A stretch of DNA of 29,510 nucleotides from Scatosoma sp045594025 (GTDB lineage Bacteria; Bacillota; Clostridia; Christensenellales; Borkfalkiaceae), in assembly GCA_045594025.1 (NCBI GenBank), contig JAZNXS010000037.1, positions 1 to 29,510 on the forward strand, written 5' to 3'. Below, one piece after another: positions 24,101 to 29,510 of the stretch (positions are counted from its first letter, which is position 1; every line of letters begins with the position of its first letter). The notes under the pieces were generated by a model that saw only the letters and a program-made list of their open reading frames with translations, ran no database searches and had not been told where the DNA came from. The position numbers and the translations under genes were made by a program.

Positions 24101-25389
24101 CCGTCTTCAAGCTGCAAGAATACTTTACCGATATCCCAGCTTGCACTATTCCACTTGAAGTACGTTTGGAATTTGTACGTACCCGTTGTTTCGTCGTAGC
24201 AATCCGCAACCGTAATCCAACCGTTTACCGCAGGATCTGTGATTTGAACGTCGCCAGCCGTCAAGAAGTAGAATTTAATTCTCGGCATCGTCCCCGACAG
24301 CAAGTCGAGCGACAATTCAAGTTCTGCATAGTCGTTATAAATACCGCCGGTCACCACTTCATCAAGTGCAAGCGTATTGGTTGCAGCCGCCGTCGTGCCA
24401 ACTTGATACCAATCATAAAGGGTTGCAGGATCTTGCTTGTAATATAAATCCAATACGGTTTTGCCGTTGGCATATACCACACCCGAAGCCGTGGATTTCG
24501 TTTCGTCATAAATCCAACCTTCTTCAGACAAAGGCGTTGCGGTTGCCGTTGCACCGATTTTTTGTCCCGACAAGGTTTCCGTTTCCACGCTTACTTCTTC
24601 ACCGTGCACGTCCACTTTGTGATGCTTCACCGTTACGTCTACCGTTTCTGCTTGTACCGTCGAATGGTTTATATACAAGCTGCTCAGCGCATCTTTATAA
24701 GCCGACATTTCAGGGTCTTCCGCCGCCTTTTGCGCAACGTATACCATTGAACGCACGTTGTTTGCGCGCACGTCTTCATAATAATCCGCCATGCGGTAAT
24801 TTACACTGCCGTCTTTTGCCGTGTACTTCATATACCCACGACCAACAAATTCTTGCGTTAAATTGTAATCATGGAGTTCAACCAATGAAGCAAACCCAAC
24901 GTAATCGTTTTCGTAATCTTCTGCTGTCCCAAGATACCCAAACGTTTGGTTGACCACCAAGGATTTCCCTTCCGAAACCGTCCAGTCATCGCCTGCGCCA
25001 TCGGGTTTCCATTCGAACACGGCTTCGTTGCTAAATAAATTCTCTACCGTCAGTTCTTTTTCGTCCGTCACGTAGCTTGCTTTCGTAATAATCATACCAA
25101 AGGAAATTTCCGAATAAAGGTCCCCTTCGTCCGTACCGACTTTTTCCATAAGCGAGCTATATTCCGTCTTGTCCATGGTAAGGACAAAACGGATACCGTT
25201 GTTGCCGTCAGCCGCACCAAGACGCACACCTGCGCCTTTATCCATAACAAGCCCAACACTTTCAGCCGTTATAGCATTATCAGCGGAAACATCTACGGAA
25301 TTAACCGTCGCTACCCCCACGCCAAACAGCGTGAAAGCAGCAGCAAGAAAAGTTGTTAACCATAATTTTTTATTTCTACTTCTTTTCAT
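21130..25389 (-). CDS. Giant modular secreted surface protein
   Basis: A 1419-aa exported protein. Residues 1-36 are a Sec signal peptide. Residues 41-245 are a domain shared with the beta-helix protein at 6949-9129 (G-V-R-L, GIRF, SFGMII, RGYMKY, VRSMVYVAQ). Residues 250-320 look like a MucBP-type repeat (VTVKHHKVD, ETLSGQKIGA, TVLDLYYKQD). From 325 onward nine beta modules of about 120 residues follow, most ending in a [VI]-x-S-[IV]-x-[VL] strand. Modules 3-5 (565-922) and 6-8 (923-1281) form a super-repeat. The last module (1282-1419) closely matches the end of the 1266-aa lipoprotein. No LPXTG or SLH anchor was seen. The ATG at 25389 has AAAGGAGG 7 nt before it. Likely glycan binding or adhesion. 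Confidence 0.85.
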   Translation of the reverse strand: MKRSRNKKLWLTTFLAAAFTLFGVGVATVNSVDVSADNAITAESVGLVMDKGAGVRLGAADGNNGIRFVLTMDKTEYSSLMEKVGTDEGDLYSEISFGMIITKASYVTDEKELTVENLFSNEAVFEWKPDGAGDDWTVSEGKSLVVNQTFGYLGTAEDYENDYVGFASLVELHDYNLTQEFVGRGYMKYTAKDGSVNYRMADYYEDVRANNVRSMVYVAQKAAEDPEMSAYKDALSSLYINHSTVQAETVDVTVKHHKVDVHGEEVSVETETLSGQKIGATATATPLSEEGWIYDETKSTASGVVYANGKTVLDLYYKQDPATLYDWYQVGTTAAATNTLALDEVVTGGIYNDYAELELSLDLLSGTMPRIKFYFLTAGDVQITDPAVNGWITVADCYDETTGTYKFQTYFKWNSASWDIGKVFLQLEDGEYQLGIDVKSVKVLSDYDVIINKTQAVTYNLPEPVVGAVYGDTVEITAKLTERATDLTKLHLTLLNKSGDTIAHNNNAYFTLADCVTAEENVYKFAMTFPWKGGDWDITDIKFTVDGSSYVVGINIQSIEIIPVEYDVKFTANTAHEQQNYTLESPIKAMKGDKIEIVFTMTNFYGTTNGASTDIYFYLNDALGNVAVTPGWLELTDILVEGTTNQYKAIANVNAAVEIYSIKTQVKYAQKSGLNFESITLDAVDYDFTLNEETTTTYMLPEAVSGMAQYGVANVTLQLVELTGDLTQVKVELLNANGDVIADNDGEYYTLADGATGTANEYTFKMISFAELTDYNIAAIRLTGDGDTYVVGGYYVDITTSAKDYDFVINKTADYTYTLPETVAGAVRYDTMLVTVELTELVGDLTKLHIQLKNTAGTVVANNGNAYFTLADCVTAEENTYAFALTFPWTNGNWDIAQIIFTVGGSSYVVGFNVKSIEVVPVEYDVKFTANTAHEQQNYTLESPIKAMKGDKIEIVFTMTNFYGTTNGASTDIYFYLNDALGNVAVTPGWLELTDILVEGTTNQYKAIANVNAAVEIYSIKTQVKYAQKSGLNFDSITLDAVEYDFKLDNETEATYTLPEAVSGMAQYGVVNVTLQLVELTGDLTQVKVELLNANGDVIADNDGEYYTLADCATGVENEYTFKMISFAELTDYDIAAIRLTVDGDTYVVGGYVGEVTASSKDYDFVINKANNYTYTLPETVAGAVRYDTMLVTVELTELVGDLTKLHLQLVNTAGTVVANNSNAYFTLANCATDEENVYAFALTFPWANGDWDITKIIFTVGDTTHVVGFNVKSIEVQEIAYQLEYSVASGSQAKVYAFDKVAGGTQNGYVKVTFDVAVFYGTLTNIQFNLCTDTAGKTTVANSNKAWAEDGTKITSSGGQISMSNLTGKKTVTIVTTFPWANGNWDLQSISLQLYGSNLQAGVSNIQVELMPDFVPAA
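21550..23697 (-). repeat. Tandem 1074-bp super-repeat (two copies)
   Basis: Two consecutive units, 22624-23697 and 21550-22623, each encode three beta modules (358 residues). Landmarks such as GTTCAAACCA (22291 and 23365) and GTCAATTCG (22148 and 23222) are exactly 1074 bases apart. The first module of each unit (120 residues) differs by one residue, while the third modules have diverged more, implying a recent duplication or gene conversion. Confidence 0.92.
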
Positions 25390-25403
25390 GTCATTTCCTC
25401 CTT

Positions 25404-25541
25404 TCAATTTTGGAAAAATGGATCGGGTTCGTATACGTCAGGGGCTTCCGATGTTTCTGATGTGAATATCTCGCTAGTACGTATAACCTCGTCTTCAATC
25501 ACAATAATTGTTAATTTTAAAGAATCGTAATTTTTTTTCAT
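25404..25541 (-). CDS. 45-aa peptide, paired with the giant surface protein
   Basis: A tiny gene with a strong ribosome site (GGGAGG, 6 nt before the ATG at 25541). It ends 14 bases before the start of the 1419-aa protein, with that gene's AAAGGAGG just after the stop. The sequence begins MKKNYDSLKLTIIVIEDEVI, continues with R-T-S and a Ser/Thr/Glu-rich stretch, and ends in the acidic aromatic tail YEPDPFFQN. It resembles the 44-aa product at 9139-9273 in length, N-terminal pattern and location. There is no signal peptide or membrane segment. A longer upstream reading would run through the neighbouring gene's end and is not credible. Function unknown. Confidence 0.72.
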   Translation of the reverse strand: MKKNYDSLKLTIIVIEDEVIRTSEIFTSETSEAPDVYEPDPFFQN

Positions 25542-25573
25542 TTTATTCCTCCCGATTATGCCATGGATTTGTT

Positions 25574-28500
25574 TTAAGCCGCGGGCGTAAAATCGGAAAG
25601 CAATTCTACGTGAATATTGGAAATTCCTGCCTGCAAATTCGTTCCGTATAATTGCAAACGAATCGACTGCAAATCCCAGTTTCCATTCGCCCAAGGGAAC
25701 GTCGTTACAACCGTAACGGTTTTCTTGCCTGTACAGTTCTCCATAGAAATCTGTCCACCAGAACTCGTAATCTTCGTTCCATCTTCATTCCACGCTTTAT
25801 TCGAGTTGGCTACCGTCGTTGAACCAGCAGTATCGGTACAAAGGTTAAATTGAATATTCTTCAACGTTCCATAGAATACCGCCACGTCAAAGGTGACCTT
25901 TACGTATCCATTTTGCGTTCCGCCTGCAACCGTATCAAAAGCAAACACTTGCGCTTGCGAACCGCTTGCAACAGAATATTCTAATTGATACGTAGTTTCT
26001 TGAATTTCAACGGATTTCACGTCAATACCTAATCTGTACGAACCGTCTTCTGCAATCACTTTAATAGCACCAACGTCCCAGTTGCCCGTTGCCCATTTAA
26101 AAGTGGTGGTAACGGTGATTTCGCCCTCTGTAACGGTAATCCAACCGTTTTCCGCAGGGTCGGTAATCTGCGCACCGTCCGTGTTGAATAAGTAGAACTT
26201 AATTCTCGGCATTGTACCGTTAAGAAGGTCAAGCGACAATTTTACTTCTGCTGTATCGTATTGCGCACCGCCTGTTACTGCTTCCGTCAATTCGTATGTT
26301 TGTTCAATAGCTTCCGTAGTACCTACGTACCACAAATCGTAATTCTCACCCGTGGTATCTGCTTTTACATTTACGGAAACAACGTCTACGCCTAATCTGT
26401 ACGAGCCGTCTTCCGCAATCACGTTAATAGAACCAATATCCCAGTTACCAGTTGCCCACTTAAAGGTTGCCGTAACGGTGTTTTCGCCTTCTGCAACCGT
26501 AATCCAACCGTTATCTGCAGGGTCGGTGATCTGCGCACCTTCCGTGTTGAATAAGTAGAACTTAATTCTCGGCATTGTACCATTAAGAAGGTCAAGCGAC
26601 AATTTTACTTCTGCCGTATCGTATTGCGCACCGCCCGTTACTGCTTCCGTCAATTCGTATGTTTGTTCAATAGCTTCCGCGCCGCCTACATACCACAAAT
26701 CGTAATTTTCGCCAGTGGTATCTGCTTTTACCTGTACGGAAACAACGTCAACGCCCAAGCGATAGGTGCCGTCTTCCGCAATCACGTTAATAGAACCAAT
26801 ATCCCAGTTACCAGTTGCCCATTTAAAGGTTGCCGTAACGGTGTTTTCGCCTTCTGCAACCGTAATCCAACCGTTATCCGCAGGGTCGGTAATCTGCGCA
26901 CCTTCCGTGTTGAATAAGTAGAACTTAATTCTCGGCATTGTACCGTTGACAAGGTCAAGCGACAATTTTACTTCTGCCGTATCGTATTGCGCACCGCCTG
27001 TTACTGCTTCCGTTAATTCGTATGTTTGTTCAATAGCCTCCGCGCCGCCTACATACCACAGATTGTAATTCGCCGCATTAGGGTCTTCCAACACCTTAAC
27101 GGAAACAACATCAACACCTAATCGATACGAACCGTCTTCGACGAGCAACCACAATGAGCCAACATTCCAGTTTCCTGTTGTCCACTTAAATGTCGTTGTA
27201 AATACATACGTTTCCGTTGCTTCTTCGTAACAATCTGCAACCGTAATCCAACCGTTATCTGCAGGGTCGGTAATCTGCGTACCGTCCGTGTTGACTAAGT
27301 AGAATTTAATGCGAGGCATCGTGCCTTCAAGCAAATTAAGTGATAATTTCACTTCTACCGTGTTGTACTGAACGCCACCCGTAACTACTTCTGTCAATTC
27401 ATACGTCTGCGAAACGGATTCCGTTCTACCTACATACCACAAATCGTAATTTGCAGCATTGGGGTCAATTACCTTTTCGATGGATACTACGTCCACGCCA
27501 ATTTGATATTCCGTACCATAACGCAAATATACTTGCAATTTCGAAACGTCGAAATTCCCAGACGCCCAAGGCAATTCAATTTCTAACGAGATCGTTTTCT
27601 TTTCGCCCGAAGTGGGGAATTCTGCACATTTCCAAGCGTTATGTCCAATAAGCGTACCGCTTGTATTTAACAAGCCAAGATACATTTCCACGTTTCCTAC
27701 GTAGTAAATGGCATCAATATCAAGCGTTACCCTATATTTATCGCCTTGCACAGCGTCAAGCGCAACCGTTTCAGGCAATTCGTACTCTTTATACAAATGG
27801 TTGCCGTTTACGTCAGGATCGGTTTCCTCATAGAAAATATCGTACACAGTTCCGTCTACGGCAGGCACAACGGTAATATTCGCCGTTTTTTCTTCGCCTT
27901 TTTCATTTTTCGCCGTAATGGTAACTTCGCCCTCTTTAAGTGCCGTCACCACACCCTTTTCGTTTACCGTTGCTACCGTTTTATCGGAAGAAGTATACGT
28001 CAGCTTAAACGGCTGATAATAAATGATATCTTCTACTGCCACGGGGGTAAGCATATAGCTTTCCCCAACAGGCAAACGCGTCGTAGAGGTCAATGTATAT
28101 TCTTCTACTTCAGGCGCTTTTTCCACACAAATATAATCGAAAAGCACTTCATAGGTATTACCACCCACGAAAGCAAAGCCTACCGACGATTCCCCTGCGA
28201 TAAACCCAAGGGTATATTCGTGGAAATCATCCGCGCTGTCTGCGCTGCCCGTCCAACGTACGCCGTCACGGTACAATGCGCCGCTACCCGATTGATAAAT
28301 CTTCGCTGTTTCCGTATCCAACCCCGTAGTATGCCAATTATAAACGTTACCTACCAACGGGTCGTTTATCGCAACGGGAATGTCTTTATCGGAATACAAA
28401 TTGATTTGATGATTATACGCGCCCTCTTGGGAAAGCACTTTCATATTGTATTTCAATACGTATCTTGCGCCCGCTTCCAAACCGCCAAACGTATAAATCA

Positions 28501-29374
28501 TATACTTATTGTTTCCGTCTGCTTTCGCATGACTATATTTTAAATAATAGTTATCCGCAGTTTCATCATAAACGATTTCAGGCGAAAGAACGTTGCTAGC
28601 GTCACGGCATTCAATTTCACCGACAACGTAATTCCCGATAACCACAGCGTTCGTGAAGTCTTCACGGCTAGCCTTAGGCGTAACAACGTTCAGCGTGCAT
28701 ACGCTGTAAACGCTGCTTTCTCCTTTCTTTTGTGCAACAATCTCCACGCTGCCGGGACTTAACAAGGTTACTTTACCCGTTTCGTCAACCGTTGCGACCG
28801 CTTCATTGTTCGAACGCCATACGACTGCACTGTCATCTGAGCAGGTCGCAGAAAGTTGCAAGCTACCATTTGCAAACTGCACTTCCCCATTTTGCGGCAT
28901 ACCCGTAATAGTAACGGTTGCAGATGCAGGAATACGTCCGTCTACAACGGTAAGAATAAACTCGCCAGTCTTTTCACCTTTCGTTACGCTGATAACTGTC
29001 GAACCAGCCGCATGTAAGGTAACTACACCGTTTTCGACTGTGGCAACTGCCGTATCCGACGAAGCCCACGTTACGTCTACCTCATCACAACCAAGCGTAA
29101 GCGTATTCACCGTATCGGTAATCGTTACAGTATCACCCTCAGGTCTGCCTGTAATGCTTAATTTTTCCTCTGAGGGCGAACCTAAATTAATATTCAGCAC
29201 TCCTTCAATAAAGTCCTTTGCGTCCTGCTTGAACCCCTCAAAAAACTCTTTTAAGCTCGTTTCTATTCCTCCAACCCCAGAATCACCCAAAGTTTGATCA
29301 CAAGCCGTTCCAAGCCCCAACGTCATCGTAAACGTACACAATAATGCCAATACCGATAATAGAGTTTTTCTCAT
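25574..29374 (-). CDS. Giant modular lipoprotein with BIG2 domains and beta-module repeats
   Basis: A 1266-aa predicted lipoprotein with signal peptide and lipobox LGTAC (Cys25). Domains in order: BIG2-like 71-146 and 150-233; a jelly-roll or CBM-like domain about 236-425; a third BIG2-like domain about 426-510; then six beta modules starting near 512, 642, 769, 890, 1011 and 1129. Modules 3-5 are nearly identical, with the signature GTMPRIKFYL, QITDPA-x-NGWITV, FKWATGNWD and EDG-x-YRLG. The last module closely matches the C-terminus of the 1419-aa protein. It is probably membrane-anchored and binds a glycan near the ABC importer. AAAGGAGG before the ATG at 29374 is a perfect ribosome site. 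It is the first gene of the long co-directional run. Confidence 0.87.
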   Translation of the reverse strand: MRKTLLSVLALLCTFTMTLGLGTACDQTLGDSGVGGIETSLKEFFEGFKQDAKDFIEGVLNINLGSPSEEKLSITGRPEGDTVTITDTVNTLTLGCDEVDVTWASSDTAVATVENGVVTLHAAGSTVISVTKGEKTGEFILTVVDGRIPASATVTITGMPQNGEVQFANGSLQLSATCSDDSAVVWRSNNEAVATVDETGKVTLLSPGSVEIVAQKKGESSVYSVCTLNVVTPKASREDFTNAVVIGNYVVGEIECRDASNVLSPEIVYDETADNYYLKYSHAKADGNNKYMIYTFGGLEAGARYVLKYNMKVLSQEGAYNHQINLYSDKDIPVAINDPLVGNVYNWHTTGLDTETAKIYQSGSGALYRDGVRWTGSADSADDFHEYTLGFIAGESSVGFAFVGGNTYEVLFDYICVEKAPEVEEYTLTSTTRLPVGESYMLTPVAVEDIIYYQPFKLTYTSSDKTVATVNEKGVVTALKEGEVTITAKNEKGEEKTANITVVPAVDGTVYDIFYEETDPDVNGNHLYKEYELPETVALDAVQGDKYRVTLDIDAIYYVGNVEMYLGLLNTSGTLIGHNAWKCAEFPTSGEKKTISLEIELPWASGNFDVSKLQVYLRYGTEYQIGVDVVSIEKVIDPNAANYDLWYVGRTESVSQTYELTEVVTGGVQYNTVEVKLSLNLLEGTMPRIKFYLVNTDGTQITDPADNGWITVADCYEEATETYVFTTTFKWTTGNWNVGSLWLLVEDGSYRLGVDVVSVKVLEDPNAANYNLWYVGGAEAIEQTYELTEAVTGGAQYDTAEVKLSLDLVNGTMPRIKFYLFNTEGAQITDPADNGWITVAEGENTVTATFKWATGNWDIGSINVIAEDGTYRLGVDVVSVQVKADTTGENYDLWYVGGAEAIEQTYELTEAVTGGAQYDTAEVKLSLDLLNGTMPRIKFYLFNTEGAQITDPADNGWITVAEGENTVTATFKWATGNWDIGSINVIAEDGSYRLGVDVVSVNVKADTTGENYDLWYVGTTEAIEQTYELTEAVTGGAQYDTAEVKLSLDLLNGTMPRIKFYLFNTDGAQITDPAENGWITVTEGEITVTTTFKWATGNWDVGAIKVIAEDGSYRLGIDVKSVEIQETTYQLEYSVASGSQAQVFAFDTVAGGTQNGYVKVTFDVAVFYGTLKNIQFNLCTDTAGSTTVANSNKAWNEDGTKITSSGGQISMENCTGKKTVTVVTTFPWANGNWDLQSIRLQLYGTNLQAGISNIHVELLSDFTPAA
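25991..27070 (-). repeat. Tandem 363-bp coding repeats (three copies)
   Basis: Units at 25991-26344 (shortened at its junction with the last module), 26345-26707 and 26708-27070 each encode a beta module of about 121 residues. The landmark CCAACCG recurs at 26141, 26504 and 26867 with a constant 363-base step. The next, older unit (27071-27451) is 381 bases because it keeps a 6-residue insertion. The near identity points to recent amplification. Confidence 0.92.
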
Positions 29375-29510
29375 TTTATCCTCCTTTTACTTTGCCAGTA
29401 TATTGTGTGTATATAAATAATCATGGTGATATTATATCATGATATAATATCACCATGATTATTTATATACACACAATATACTGGCAAAGTAAAAGGAGGA
29501 TAAAATGAGA
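29369..29510. repeat. Perfect 142-bp palindrome at the window end
   Basis: Positions 29369-29439 are the exact reverse complement of 29440-29510, with no spacer. The arm includes the ribosome site and first codons of the 1266-aa gene, so the right arm repeats AAAGGAGG and ATGAGA facing outward. The palindrome runs to the last base. It is most easily explained as an assembly or library fold-back at a contig end; a true inverted duplication remains possible. Confidence 0.9.

Noticed and set aside
9139..25541. The two tiny genes as bacteriocin or other RiPP precursors
   Set aside because: No modification enzyme, peptidase-containing exporter or double-glycine leader is nearby, so the label cannot be supported.
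25991..27451. Regularly spaced repeats that might suggest a CRISPR array
   Set aside because: The period is 363 bases, the frame is open throughout, and the repeated text encodes a protein module.
27746..28543. A 265-codon plus-strand frame inside the lipoprotein gene, and others like it at 9799-10650 and 18915-19703
   Set aside because: All lie antisense to well-supported genes and show no recognisable domains or start signals.
21130..29374. LPXTG, SLH or dockerin anchoring in the giant proteins
   Set aside because: Neither C-terminus has an LPXTG motif followed by a hydrophobic segment and basic tail, and I saw no SLH or dockerin repeats.
29369..29510. Palindrome as a hairpin telomere, replication origin or phage end
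   Set aside because: The arms contain a normal ribosome site and start codon of a chromosomal gene, with no replication or phage genes nearby. An assembly fold-back explains it more simply.

Overview
The window is a densely packed bacterial chromosome segment with a moderately AT-rich base composition. Shine-Dalgarno sites are strong (AGGAGG types), there are Sec signal peptides and lipobox lipoproteins, one sigma-A-like promoter, and intrinsic terminators. The protein families fit an uncultured gut-type member of the Clostridia (Bacillota): three-gene glycerol-3-phosphate-dehydrogenase-like cassettes with DUF1667, importers led by lipoprotein solute-binding proteins, and BIG2/MucBP-like surface proteins. 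The taxonomic placement is inference. No stretch above 300 bases lacks a gene. I saw no rRNA, tRNA, CRISPR array, transposase or phage gene.

Region 1 (44-5978, minus strand) reads as one operon. It starts from a good promoter at 6021-6048 and runs through a GlpA-like FAD protein with a C-terminal Cys cluster, a GlpB-like FAD/NAD oxidoreductase, a DUF1667 protein, a NagD-like HAD phosphatase, an MgtC/SapB membrane protein, a second NagD-like HAD phosphatase and inorganic pyrophosphatase. A hairpin terminator ends it at 44-82. A DeoR-type regulator (6137-6877, plus) is transcribed divergently and is the natural candidate regulator. A bidirectional terminator (6900-6933) separates it from the next block.

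Region 2 (6949-29374, minus strand) is an uninterrupted co-directional run of 16 genes. In transcription order it encodes: a 1266-aa modular lipoprotein; a 45-aa peptide; a 1419-aa modular secreted protein; a sugar-type ABC importer (permease, binding protein, permease, no ATPase); a lipoprotein; a GH-A-clan glycosidase-like lipoprotein; an MBL-fold hydrolase; a PHP-domain phosphoesterase; a second GlpA-like/GlpB-like/DUF1667 cassette; a YgjV-like membrane protein; a 44-aa peptide; and a beta-helix secreted protein. The combination suggests capture, trimming, import and breakdown of a glycan or glycoside that carries phosphate or glycerol-phosphate, with triose-phosphate-level oxidation at the end. 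That substrate assignment is inference.

The less ordinary content is of four kinds. First, there are two homologous tiny genes, each immediately upstream of a large secreted protein that carries the same unnamed domain. Second, the two giant surface proteins are built from about 15 copies of a roughly 120-residue beta module, with a 1074-bp super-repeat in one and a 363-bp repeat in the other. Third, the redox cassette is duplicated. Fourth, a perfect 142-bp palindrome at the extreme right end looks more like an assembly fold-back than biology.
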